From assembly GCA_016933295.1 (NCBI GenBank), contig JAFGBG010000047.1, positions 1-36,670 of the forward strand: a stretch of DNA of 36,670 nt, read 5' to 3'. The position numbers were made by a program, and so were the translations under genes. Positions 16,186 to 24,752 of this stretch are shown here, one piece after another. This DNA comes from Sedimentisphaerales bacterium. GTDB taxonomy: Bacteria > Planctomycetota > Phycisphaerae > Sedimentisphaerales > Anaerobacaceae. The notes under the pieces were generated by a model. The model made no database searches and was not told the origin of the DNA. It worked only from the letters and a program-made list of their open reading frames with translations. Numbering within the stretch: position 1 is the first letter of the stretch; the number at the start of each line of letters is the position of its first letter.

Positions 16186-17064
16186 TCAGCTTTTCGCTGT
16201 CTCCAAAGTCTTGTAAACTTTAATAGCCCATTCGGTCAAAGTCAACGGTCGAATGCCGGATTCTTCTGTAATGGCCTCGATATCGGCGTTGTAGCCGACA
16301 GCATCGAACCACTCGAGCATAATCGCGAAGTCCTCGCTGAACTGCCGGACCTGTTCTATGGGTGTCCGGACGAACTCGATTTTCCTGCCTAACGCAGAAC
16401 TAAATATTTCCGCCGTCTCCGGCATAGTACGTGCGTCGCCGGCAATATCGATGGCACGGCCGTTTAATTCCTCGTGCTTATTAAAAGCCCAGGTCACGAA
16501 CTTTCCGATATCCTCAACAGCAATCATCTGGAGCACCGTGTCCGGTCTGATTCCCACTGCGAGCTTTCCTTCATCGATACTCGGTTTGAACCATGGAGAA
16601 ATAAAGTTTTCCATAAAGAATACCGGCCGAATAATCGTATGCGAAGGAAAATCCAAAGCGCGGACCGTTTCCTCGACCCGCCACTTGTTATCGAAGTGCG
16701 GTATTCCGGTATTGCGGTGAGCCGAGCCGACGGAGGAGTAAAGATAATGCTGCACTCCTGCCTTTTTCGCTATTTCAGCCAGGCGCTTGCCCTGCTGTTC
16801 CTCTTTCTCGACACCTGCTTCCCATGTGTTCTGCACGGCGAATACTCCCCAGACGCCTTGTGTCACTTTTTTTAGTGAGGCGGGATCATCCAGGTCGCCC
16901 CTGATAATCTCGGCTCCGAGCTTTGTCAATGCCCGTGCCCTCTCTTTTTCGGGATTTCGCGTCATTGCCCTTATTTTATGACCGCGTGCCAGGAGCTCTC
17001 GGGCGACTGCGCCGCCCTGCTGTCCCGTTGCACCGGTCACCAAGATCTTTCCATTAGTAGCCAT
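16186..17064 (-). CDS. NmrA-like NAD(P)-binding protein
   Basis: The 292-aa protein has the N-terminal dinucleotide motif 'ILVTGATGQQGGAVA' (7-21), followed by 'RAMTRNPEK', where an Arg typically selects NADP. It continues like the NmrA/HSCARG family of atypical SDRs ('HYLYSSVGSAHRNTGIPHF', 'IIRPVFFMENF'). These lack the usual YxxxK triad and act as redox sensors or quinone/NADPH-binding proteins, so a catalytic role is not assured. The ATG at 17064 has AAGGAG 8 nt upstream. It lies 86 bp behind the VOC gene on the same strand and may be co-transcribed with it. Confidence 0.85.
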   Translation of the reverse strand: MATNGKILVTGATGQQGGAVARELLARGHKIRAMTRNPEKERARALTKLGAEIIRGDLDDPASLKKVTQGVWGVFAVQNTWEAGVEKEEQQGKRLAEIAKKAGVQHYLYSSVGSAHRNTGIPHFDNKWRVEETVRALDFPSHTIIRPVFFMENFISPWFKPSIDEGKLAVGIRPDTVLQMIAVEDIGKFVTWAFNKHEELNGRAIDIAGDARTMPETAEIFSSALGRKIEFVRTPIEQVRQFSEDFAIMLEWFDAVGYNADIEAITEESGIRPLTLTEWAIKVYKTLETAKS

Positions 17065-17150
17065 CTTTTCTCTCCTTAATTATTTTTTTCTTTTAATATT
17101 CTTTCAATCATCGAATTTTAACATCAAGTTATAAAATGATGGCCTCAAGA

Positions 17151-17732
17151 CTATTTTTTCTTGCCGTGAAAAAGTTCCGTTCCGGCACCTGGATAAATAC
17201 GTCGTTGCGAGGGCGGAGTTGGTTCTTCTACCTCGGGCCAACGACCGGGCTGAGGTTTATCACCTTCGCGAGCGAGTTTCGTCGGCTCTTTGTCACCCAT
17301 AACCGGTTGTCGTCGCACATCTGTTCCGGCAACATTCCAACTGAACTCTATCGGGATGCCGTTCGGATCGAAAGCATATATCGAATAGATAAATCCGTGG
17401 TCAATCATATCCGAGCATTCGAAACCTGCTGTGTCCAGCTTGTCTTTCAATTCCCAGAGGGCTGTCTTGCTTTCCATGCCGAAGGAAACATGGTCGAATA
17501 TGAAAGGTCCCTTGACGGGCCGGCCGTGATCTTTGGGTTTGACGGGCTCGACACCGGGCCATTCGAAGAATGCGATGAGATCGGTTTCGCTGATTTCGAA
17601 GAAATAGTGGCGAAATCCCGGCTCGCCCAGGCCGGCGACCAGCCGCATACCCAATAAATCACGCCAGAAACGGATTGTTGAATCCATATCACCCGTCGCC
17701 ATTGCCAAATGATTGATACCGTTGAATTTCAT
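17151..17732 (-). CDS. VOC-family (glyoxalase-like) protein
   Basis: The 193-aa protein is a vicinal-oxygen-chelate protein: two beta-alpha-beta-beta-beta units cover about residues 1-132. Likely metal ligands are H8 ('INHLAM'), H81 ('FDHVSF') and E129 ('PIEFSW'). This fits glyoxalase I, fosfomycin-resistance or dioxygenase-like members; the substrate is unknown. Beyond the fold is a polar, proline-rich tail of about 60 residues that such proteins usually lack. The ATG at 17732 follows AAGGA. Same strand as the neighbouring dehydrogenase and NmrA-like genes, with gaps of 84 and 86 bp. Confidence 0.85.
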   Translation of the reverse strand: MKFNGINHLAMATGDMDSTIRFWRDLLGMRLVAGLGEPGFRHYFFEISETDLIAFFEWPGVEPVKPKDHGRPVKGPFIFDHVSFGMESKTALWELKDKLDTAGFECSDMIDHGFIYSIYAFDPNGIPIEFSWNVAGTDVRRQPVMGDKEPTKLAREGDKPQPGRWPEVEEPTPPSQRRIYPGAGTELFHGKKK

Positions 17733-17816
17733 GAGATATTCCTTTTTAGATTATTTATTTACATTTTTATAATTATTTCTTACGTATAAAGACCTGTCGC
17801 TGTTCCACCAATAATA

Positions 17817-18854
17817 TCATCCCGATACACTAAGCACGATTTTGCCGAACTGTTTGCCCGTCTCCATTTTACCCATCGCTTCTCTTGCATTTTCAAGCGG
17901 CAAGACCGAATCGATAATTGATTTTAATTTCGCCGCTTCAACCGCCTTGAGCATTTGGCGGCAATCATCATTCGAACCCATCGTCGAGCCCATCACGGTT
18001 AACTGATTCCAATAAAGAGCTCGCAGATTAGTTTGTGCTTCGGCACCTGTTGTAACGCCGCACAAGACAATTTTTCCGCCCTTGCGAACCGCCGAGAAAT
18101 CAATCGGCCAGGCCGCCGCTCCAACCGTATCAATAACAATATCCACTCCGAAGCCTGCTGTTATATCTTTTATTCTCTTTGCTACATCACTGACTTTTTT
18201 ATAATTGATTAGATGATCGGCTCCGATTCGGGCTGCACGCTGGAGTTTTTCATCCGACGATGAGGTGGCAATAACTTCAGCTTCGGTCAGTTTGGCAAGC
18301 TGCAGCGCACAAAGAGCGACACCACCGCCGATACCGTGAATTAGAACTTTCTGTGAAGGCTGAAGCTTCGCTTTTGTCATCAGCATTCGCCACGCAGTAA
18401 CGAAAGATAACATAAGTGCCCCGGCCTCGTCGAAATTTAAATGTGAAGGCTTGGGCAGTAAATTTTGTGCCGGTATCGCGACCATTTCCGCGAATGTCCC
18501 CGGCCGAGTCAATCCCAAAATCCCGAAACTCACGCACTCGCTTTCCTGGCCGTGTTTGCAGTTTTCACATTTGCCGCAACTCAAACCAGGATTCAGAACT
18601 ACCTCATCACCAACTCTGACATTTTTCACACTCTTTCCAGCGGCAACTATAACACCACATGCATCCGAACCGAGAATATGTGGCTTGGGTAATTTAAGGT
18701 CGCCTCTGCCATGTCGGACCCAGATATCCAGATGATTCAATCCGGCGGAAAGCACTTTCACGAGGACTTCATCTTCAGCAAAAACCGGCTTAGGGACATC
18801 ATCGATTTTCACCTGATCCAACCCACCATGTTCGTAAATAACTGCTGCTTTCAT
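17817..18854 (-). CDS. Zinc-type alcohol dehydrogenase-like protein (MDR family)
   Basis: The 345-aa protein is a medium-chain dehydrogenase/reductase. C93, C96, C99 and C107 ('GLSCGKCENCKHGQESEC') form the structural zinc site. The nucleotide-binding motif is 'GIGGGVA' (about 174-180). The usual first catalytic-zinc cysteine is missing: the region reads 'SAGLNHLDIW' where true alcohol dehydrogenases have Cys, although H59 and D64 remain. It may therefore work as a quinone-oxidoreductase-like reductase and not as a classical alcohol dehydrogenase. The ATG at 18854 has only a weak ribosome site. The gene sits 62 bp behind the PQQ-type gene and 84 bp before the VOC gene. Confidence 0.87.
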   Translation of the reverse strand: MKAAVIYEHGGLDQVKIDDVPKPVFAEDEVLVKVLSAGLNHLDIWVRHGRGDLKLPKPHILGSDACGVIVAAGKSVKNVRVGDEVVLNPGLSCGKCENCKHGQESECVSFGILGLTRPGTFAEMVAIPAQNLLPKPSHLNFDEAGALMLSFVTAWRMLMTKAKLQPSQKVLIHGIGGGVALCALQLAKLTEAEVIATSSSDEKLQRAARIGADHLINYKKVSDVAKRIKDITAGFGVDIVIDTVGAAAWPIDFSAVRKGGKIVLCGVTTGAEAQTNLRALYWNQLTVMGSTMGSNDDCRQMLKAVEAAKLKSIIDSVLPLENAREAMGKMETGKQFGKIVLSVSG

Positions 18855-18916
18855 CGCAGAATTCCAATCGTTAATTTAATCCTGCATCAAATCCGGGCTT
18901 TTCAGATTTCTCTCGC

Positions 18917-20842
18917 TCAATTCCCCGGTGTACGCACGGCACTTTCCATCCAGTGCTCGAGCAGTATATCATAGTCTTCCATGTTCACCTGGCAATCATT
19001 ATTGACATCGCCCGGAATTCTGTAAAGGCAAAGATCGACAATTTTCAAAACTTTTCCGCCTGTGCCGTATGGCCCAAGATTGGAGCTCGCCAATAGATAA
19101 ATTTCACCATCGAGGTCCTGGCCGAATCCCTTGACATACAAATTCAAATCCCTGTCATCTACACCAATAACAAGCTCCCGGATAAGACCGATATCAAGAT
19201 CGGCGTAAAACAACCTTCCTCCGGGCTCCGAAAATCCTCTGGAGAAATCACCGAAGACATATTTGCCAAAAAGCTCGGGTATGGCAGAGCCGCGATAGAT
19301 AAATCCGCCTATGACAGAGATTCCTTCATCATGGTCGTATTGCGCCACGGGATCAATCAGACTCGCAGGAAGTCCACCTGAATTATCTGAAACCGTGCCT
19401 GTGCCCGGATCGAAGCGAAAAGTTCCTTCTTTCAAGTTCCAGCCGTAATTGCCGCCCTTTTCTACTATATCTATCTCTTCGACATAATTCTGCCCGACAT
19501 CGGCGACTATTAATCTGCCTGTAGCAGAATCGAAGCTGAAGACGAAAGGATTCCGGAATCCGTAGGCGTAGATTTCATCCATGCCGTCGGTTCCAACGAA
19601 GGGATTGTCTGCCGGAATACGATACTTACCGTTAGCGCTGACGGGATCAGCACTGTTCGGGATTAATGTCGGCTCCAATGGGTCAATACGGAGAATACTG
19701 CCATGAACTGTATTGTTGTTTTGCCCGTTGCCTGTTTCACCATGGCCTTCCGCAACATCGTTGGCCGCACCTCCGTCACCGAGTGAAATATAGAGATAAC
19801 CATCAGGGCCAAAGGCCAGCATACCACCGTTATGATTAAACTGCGGCTGATCGATTCGTATAATCTCCCTGCGACTTGCCGGATTTATCTCATCCGAATT
19901 ACGAGAATTTAACTGCCATTCGGCAATAACAGAATGGTGATTAACATTCGCAATCGGCGGATCGGTTGTGAAATCAGCTGCACCGGAAACCGGTTCGCTC
20001 GTGTACGTATAAATCTTCTGATATCCGGGACTTTCAGGAACGGCAAAATCCGGATGTAGCGCTATACCGAATTGTCCCCGCTCATCGTAATCATTTTCAT
20101 CGAAACTGCCAATAATCCCGAGAGGAGTCACAAGCCTACTTGATAAATCCAAAAAAGGAGAAGGTAGTAATTGGCCGTTAAGAATTGTATAAATCACGCC
20201 CGACTGATCGGCCACAAACAGCCGACCTGTGCCATCCGGTGCCGGTTTCAAATCCACCGGTGCAGGCAATCCCGATGCGACTGTTTCCAATTCAATGCTA
20301 ACTACGCCCTTTTCAATTGGTTCCGGCACGGGATCAGCCAAGGGCAAACCGAGCACGTTAAAATTGCCACGCATAGTTGAAGCATGAGGCAGGCAACGAT
20401 AACCCGGAACTCGACCAGAGTCTATCATGGCGTTGTAAAGACTTAATGTCATGGTAAATACCACTGTACCGGTCCCATTATCCTGCCATGCTACTTCGGG
20501 ATCGGATTCAAAAGAACTGGTTGTCGGCCCCATAGATAGAAGTGGGATATCCGATCCGGCTGCCGGCCCCTTGGCCAGAATCTGTAACGGATGCACAGTA
20601 TAATTTGTTACTTTGACCTGATATCGCCTGCCAAGATGAACGGTCAGTGTGGGATCTTCCTGGCCGATACCCGCACCCAAATCAGCATCAGCAGGTGAAA
20701 AAGCGTCCAATCTATAGGAAAAATTACCTATATTACCAAATGACCAGGCCGCATCATGAGACGAGGCTGTTACTATCCCGGAAACATTCAGAATTATCGC
20801 CAGACCAAATAAAAAAGTTATTTTAAATCGATTTCCCTGCAT
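18917..20842 (-). CDS. Cupredoxin / PQQ-type sugar dehydrogenase / dockerin fusion
   Basis: The 641-aa protein is secreted (signal about 1-26). Residues 30-165 look like a cupredoxin: candidate copper ligands are H84 ('NYTVHPL'), C150, H153 and M157 ('YRCLPHASTMRG'). Residues about 183-590 are a six-bladed propeller of the soluble glucose/sorbosone dehydrogenase type, with 'QFGIALHPDF' (257-266), the likely catalytic H337 in 'QFNHNGGMLAFGPDG', 'SLGDGG', and 'YGFRNPFVFSFD'. The C-terminus has one dockerin-like EF-hand, 'GDVNNDCQVNMEDYDILL'. The order suggests PQQ-dependent sugar oxidation with electrons passed to the attached copper centre, but the short Cys-to-Met spacing leaves copper binding unproven. 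The ATG at 20842 has AAAGGA upstream; a CTACTA/TAGTAG palindrome (20897-20911) lies before it. Confidence 0.85.
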   Translation of the reverse strand: MQGNRFKITFLFGLAIILNVSGIVTASSHDAAWSFGNIGNFSYRLDAFSPADADLGAGIGQEDPTLTVHLGRRYQVKVTNYTVHPLQILAKGPAAGSDIPLLSMGPTTSSFESDPEVAWQDNGTGTVVFTMTLSLYNAMIDSGRVPGYRCLPHASTMRGNFNVLGLPLADPVPEPIEKGVVSIELETVASGLPAPVDLKPAPDGTGRLFVADQSGVIYTILNGQLLPSPFLDLSSRLVTPLGIIGSFDENDYDERGQFGIALHPDFAVPESPGYQKIYTYTSEPVSGAADFTTDPPIANVNHHSVIAEWQLNSRNSDEINPASRREIIRIDQPQFNHNGGMLAFGPDGYLYISLGDGGAANDVAEGHGETGNGQNNNTVHGSILRIDPLEPTLIPNSADPVSANGKYRIPADNPFVGTDGMDEIYAYGFRNPFVFSFDSATGRLIVADVGQNYVEEIDIVEKGGNYGWNLKEGTFRFDPGTGTVSDNSGGLPASLIDPVAQYDHDEGISVIGGFIYRGSAIPELFGKYVFGDFSRGFSEPGGRLFYADLDIGLIRELVIGVDDRDLNLYVKGFGQDLDGEIYLLASSNLGPYGTGGKVLKIVDLCLYRIPGDVNNDCQVNMEDYDILLEHWMESAVRTPGN

Positions 20843-21097
20843 GATTTCTTTCCTTTCTTCGATAAATTACCTTACAAATTGTAACCTTGAATATTTCTAC
20901 TATTTTAGTAGGATATTTGTTTGTGGATTTATATAAATCATGCAAAATTAGATTTGTTTTCTATGGAGATTGATATACGAATCGCTATAATAAGAACTTA
21001 CAGCCACAACCAACATTAATCAGCGTGAATTTAACAGACTTTTCTTACAGATCAAACACAATATTTCATTGCCGCAGATGAGCATTCTGTAAGGATT

Positions 21098-23194
21098 TCA
21101 GTTACACTGAGAAGAGACCACATTTGACCAGCCGCTTTCAAGAGCGGGATTTTTGTAAAAAACCGACCAGTCATGTAATTCCGGCGTAATATGCCTTTGA
21201 TTAGTTGATAGATTAGCCCTTAATCTGATTGTTTTTTGACTAAGACCGCTTAAATCCATCCCGCTGAGCATATCACTATATCCCGGTATTGAATTTGTAC
21301 CATTTTCCGGCAATATATCCACAGTCAGTGCAGTTTCTGCCGGGATTGTAGCGCTGTAATCCAAAATATCCCAAGTCTGGTCATCATTAATACTGACTGG
21401 TGTAGATATTACACTTCCGGGCAGCACCTCCTGCGGTATTGTTCTATAAGTGCGCAGATTGTCCCAGAAAACCCATGCATCAAACCACCCAAAAAAGTCA
21501 CTTGCTACTTTGAGATTCAATTCCTTGGGGCCGTTAATAGAAGAGACATCAATCGTCTCATTGAAGTTCGCATGCACGCTATCGAGAGCTTCGGTTCCAA
21601 ATTCATACCAGGCTACAATACCCCCAATCTCCACCGAAACTAATGTTAAATTTCCATAGCCATAATATCCATAGTCGAACATCAGGGTATCAACCCCTGT
21701 CCAATCGACAGTCTGAAATATCTGAGCGTAATCATCATAAAAGCATAAATAGCTATGATTAAATGACACACCAAGTGACCAGTTTCCGTCAGATGCCCAG
21801 TTATTATCCCTGGAATATGCCCCCACCTGGACATTAGATAAGCAATTGATCCGCCAATCGCCGCCAGTTTCAAAGCTGGGATCATCGATAACATGAACTT
21901 CCATAGTGTCTGATTCACTACTATCGGCAACCGGAAGCTCAACGTTACAGTCTCTTGTGGTAATCACATCTGTGAGTGTATCCGTTTTAAAATCAGATCG
22001 AGTAGTCTGAAACCATCTCATATTGGGTCTTACCTTGACCCGATACCAATACTTCTGTTGTGGATCAAGGTCGGTGAATGTATAACTGTTACCCACGATC
22101 CAGCCGCTTTCTTGAACGATATTGCTAAAACTCGAATTGGCGGCGCACTGTGCACAATAAATAACATTGGTTAATTCCGCAATCAAAGACCACGATTCGA
22201 CGCTTCCTTTATTTTCAAATCCGTTATCAGTTATTTCAAGCGCCCACGTTCCACGGATATTTTTGCCGATAAGGGCATCAAGATTTCCTTCCGGGTGAAA
22301 AGTTCCGGTGAACGGCCCTGTTCCCTCACTTATGGAAAGTGCCGCATCGCTGTCAAGTATCGTATTAGTAAAATTATCCGAAGAATCACCAACTCCTGAA
22401 AACAATTCTATCCGAATCATATCAGGTGAGACAAGAAAAACCTGTAATTCTGATGTATATACGTGTTTAATATTAAGCTTTACATTGATATCCTCAATAA
22501 TATTTGGATCGTCAATATAAATGTTGAACGTTTCATTTCCATAAGAAGGAATGCCTCCACCATATTCCGAGTGGTATTCTCTTATCGTATTATTCGTCAT
22601 CTCCCATACGACTGTGTCACAGATTCCTCCCGAGATGGAAGATTCGCTATGAATAACCGGGGGAGTCATCGGCTCATAAGGCTTTTTTTCGATGATTAAA
22701 CTCCATGAATTCAAAACTCCACTATCGGGATCAGCATTGTCAGTAACCTGAATTGTCCATGTACCCGTCATGCTCTTATCATAGAAATTGCTCAGATTTC
22801 CCTCAGGCTTATACGTGCCTTCAAATGGAGACGAGCCGCTTTTAATCGACTGCGAAGCCTCGTAATCCAGAATGGTATCATTGAATGCCCCTTCATCGCG
22901 ACCGACATTTGAAAACAACTCGACCGATGTCCCATCAGGACCTACAAGAGATACTATCAGATCTGAAACCCATTTATGTTCAATGTTTATCTTAACATTC
23001 AAATCTGCAATATCGCCGATATCCGTAATCGTCAATGAGGAAGTTATTGTCTGATTGTCGACAATATCTACCGGGACATCGTTTGAGCAGTACTCTATGC
23101 CCCCGACAGACACATTATCGACAAAGGCACCTTCTAATTTAGCACAGACAGATGTAAAAGCAACAAGCACAATGAATAATAAGCGAAATCTCAT
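21098..23194 (-). CDS. Secreted protein with two proprotein-convertase P domains
   Basis: The 698-aa protein starts with a signal peptide (about 1-23). Two P domains (about 30-170 and 185-345) carry the family pattern: 'VKINIEHKWVSDLIVSLVGP' and 'FEGTYKPEGNLSNF', then 'GTWTIQVTDNADPDSGVLNSW'; the second copy repeats it with 'FTGTFHPEGNL' and 'GTWALEITDNG'. After an Fn3-like stretch (about 355-415), residues 430-570 look like a jelly-roll binding module. P domains usually sit behind a subtilisin-type protease; no protease domain is present, so the protein is probably adhesive or structural. The ATG at 23194 follows GAGGAG. Strong promoter at 23360-23387. Confidence 0.82.
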   Translation of the reverse strand: MRFRLLFIVLVAFTSVCAKLEGAFVDNVSVGGIEYCSNDVPVDIVDNQTITSSLTITDIGDIADLNVKINIEHKWVSDLIVSLVGPDGTSVELFSNVGRDEGAFNDTILDYEASQSIKSGSSPFEGTYKPEGNLSNFYDKSMTGTWTIQVTDNADPDSGVLNSWSLIIEKKPYEPMTPPVIHSESSISGGICDTVVWEMTNNTIREYHSEYGGGIPSYGNETFNIYIDDPNIIEDINVKLNIKHVYTSELQVFLVSPDMIRIELFSGVGDSSDNFTNTILDSDAALSISEGTGPFTGTFHPEGNLDALIGKNIRGTWALEITDNGFENKGSVESWSLIAELTNVIYCAQCAANSSFSNIVQESGWIVGNSYTFTDLDPQQKYWYRVKVRPNMRWFQTTRSDFKTDTLTDVITTRDCNVELPVADSSESDTMEVHVIDDPSFETGGDWRINCLSNVQVGAYSRDNNWASDGNWSLGVSFNHSYLCFYDDYAQIFQTVDWTGVDTLMFDYGYYGYGNLTLVSVEIGGIVAWYEFGTEALDSVHANFNETIDVSSINGPKELNLKVASDFFGWFDAWVFWDNLRTYRTIPQEVLPGSVISTPVSINDDQTWDILDYSATIPAETALTVDILPENGTNSIPGYSDMLSGMDLSGLSQKTIRLRANLSTNQRHITPELHDWSVFYKNPALESGWSNVVSSQCN

Positions 23195-23283
23195 TTTTAT
23201 CTCCTCGAAAAATAATAGTACCGATGATATTTATAGGGGAACTGATGCACAATGCAAAAAGATAAAAAGGCAATCTCTACATC

Positions 23284-23340
23284 GAAAAAAACGAATGGCT
23301 CATCATTTTCCTCATCTTCCTCGTTTTTTTTGCCCATTCG
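23284..23340 (-). promoter_or_regulatory. Terminator-like hairpin inside the P-domain gene leader
   Basis: On the minus strand CGAATGGGC (23340-23332) pairs with GCCATTCG (23299-23292), one bulged G, around a purine-rich 32-nt loop, and is followed by seven T (23291-23285). It lies between the promoter and the start codon, so it could act as an attenuator. The large loop makes a strong terminator uncertain. Confidence 0.45.
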
Positions 23341-23359
23341 GAATAAACAGGCTTATTTT

Positions 23360-23387
23360 ATTATAATGATGTACAAGTCAGTGTCAA
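23360..23387 (-). promoter_or_regulatory. Consensus promoter of the P-domain gene
   Basis: On the minus strand TTGACA (23387-23382), a 16-nt spacer, and TATAAT (23365-23360). Both boxes are perfect. Expected transcript start near 23353, about 160 nt before the ATG. Confidence 0.75.
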
Positions 23388-23583
23388 GTATTATTTTGGC
23401 AGGAAAAAGGAATTAGGGGACTTTTATACTTCCCTTATGTCCCCGTATGTCGAAAATATGAAACAGTGACAATCAGTGCATCGAGATTCCAGAGGATTGC
23501 CGCCCAAAGAATTACAGGTTCAATTAAGAGGCTGAAGAAATAAATATTGCCGTTTCGGGCAAATATTGTTAACAAATACGGCA

Positions 23584-24723
23584 ATGTCGAATCCAAAGAA
23601 TAAATACAGGGTATTTATAAGCGCTGCCGAGCCCAGCGCCGACTCTCACTGCGCCGGGCTTATAACTTCTATGAAACAAAGCAGTTATGATATCGATTTT
23701 GTCGGTGTTGGAGGTCCTAAAATGGCCGAAGCAGGCTGCAAATTACTCGAAAATACCTCCGGTAAAGCGGTTATGATCTATAACGTTCTCGGTCATCTGG
23801 TCCATTTCTATCGGCTCATCAAGTGGATAAGCCGTTATTTAGCTGAAAATAGTACCGATTTGGTTGTAGTTTGCGATTCACCCTCGTTCAATTTCCATAT
23901 TGCTAAAGCCGCCAAGAAATCGGGCATAAAGACTTTATTCTATGTAGCCCCGCAGCTCTGGGCGTGGGGAGGCTGGCGCATCGGGAAACTGCGGAAAAAT
24001 TGTGACAAACTCTGTTGCATACTGCCTTTTGAGCAGGACTGGTTCACCCAAAGACATATAGATACGACTTTTGTGGGCAATCCACTGCTTGATAAACTGG
24101 AATTCGATTCAGAGAAACACAAAAAATATACGGACTTCAAGCCACATAGGGCCAGAATCGCCCTTCTGCCGGGCTCACGAACCGCCGAGATTGATACACT
24201 CTGGCTTCCGATGCAACAAATAGCAATGCGTTTGAAAAAGAAATATCCTGAAGTGACATTTGTCACTGTTGCCATAGATAGCGACCGGGAAAAAATCCTA
24301 AAAGATTCTCATATCCCCGGCTTCGAGTGTCAATACAGAATAGATTCTGTTCATCATACGGCCCGAGTGTCTGATTTCTCGATTGTAACCAGCGGCAGCG
24401 CGACTTTAGAAGTTGCGGCGGCCGGCTGCCCAATGGTTATTATGTATCAATCCAACAAGATTCTGTGGCATCTGGCAGGACGATGGATTGTGAAAACAAA
24501 ATATCTGTCACTTGTTAATATTCTTGCCGAAAGGGAATTAGTGCCGGAATTTATGCCGTATTTCACTTCCATCGAACCGATCGCCGATAAGATCGAGAAG
24601 CTTATTGAGGACAAAACCAAGCTGGCTCAAATCAGCAGCTCGCTAATCCGTCTGGTCGAGCCTTTAGCAGCAAAAAAAGCAGGCCGAGAAGTCGCAAAAA
24701 TAGCTATGGGATTGCTACCATAA
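23584..24723 (+). CDS. lpxB: Lipid-A-disaccharide synthase
   Basis: The 379-aa protein is a GT19 glycosyltransferase that joins UDP-2,3-diacylglucosamine to lipid X in lipid A synthesis, at the inner face of the inner membrane. Family motifs in order: 'ISAAEPSADSHCAG' near the N-terminus, 'FVGVGGPKM', 'VVVCDSPSFNF', 'YVAPQLWAWGGWRIGKL', 'LPFEQDWF', 'ALLPGSRTAEI', and 'VTSGSATLEVAAAGCPMVI' with the nucleotide-binding region. Length is normal. I chose the ATG at 23584; a TTG at 23566 is an alternative, and neither has a clear ribosome site. It implies a lipid A-bearing outer membrane. No other lpx gene is nearby; eamA-type transporter follows 29 bp later. Confidence 0.92.
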   Translation: MSNPKNKYRVFISAAEPSADSHCAGLITSMKQSSYDIDFVGVGGPKMAEAGCKLLENTSGKAVMIYNVLGHLVHFYRLIKWISRYLAENSTDLVVVCDSPSFNFHIAKAAKKSGIKTLFYVAPQLWAWGGWRIGKLRKNCDKLCCILPFEQDWFTQRHIDTTFVGNPLLDKLEFDSEKHKKYTDFKPHRARIALLPGSRTAEIDTLWLPMQQIAMRLKKKYPEVTFVTVAIDSDREKILKDSHIPGFECQYRIDSVHHTARVSDFSIVTSGSATLEVAAAGCPMVIMYQSNKILWHLAGRWIVKTKYLSLVNILAERELVPEFMPYFTSIEPIADKIEKLIEDKTKLAQISSSLIRLVEPLAAKKAGREVAKIAMGLLP

Positions 24724-24752
24724 ATAAAAAAATCTTCAAACGGGATTTTCCT

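Larger units (their letters stand above)
23195..23583. other. Divergent intergenic region: P-domain gene leader and lpxB upstream
   Basis: The minus-strand part holds a consensus promoter and an about 160-nt leader with a terminator-like hairpin (next entries). A 47-codon minus-strand frame (23197-23337) crosses the leader but looks non-coding after its acidic start. On the lpxB side, GGGGAC (23416-23421) and GTCCCC (23439-23444) form a 6-bp inverted repeat around 17 nt; I see no convincing promoter for lpxB. Confidence 0.5.

Noticed and set aside
23197-23337. 47-codon minus-strand frame in the P-domain gene leader
   Set aside because: No ribosome site; the acidic start is just the purine-rich hairpin loop and the rest looks non-coding.
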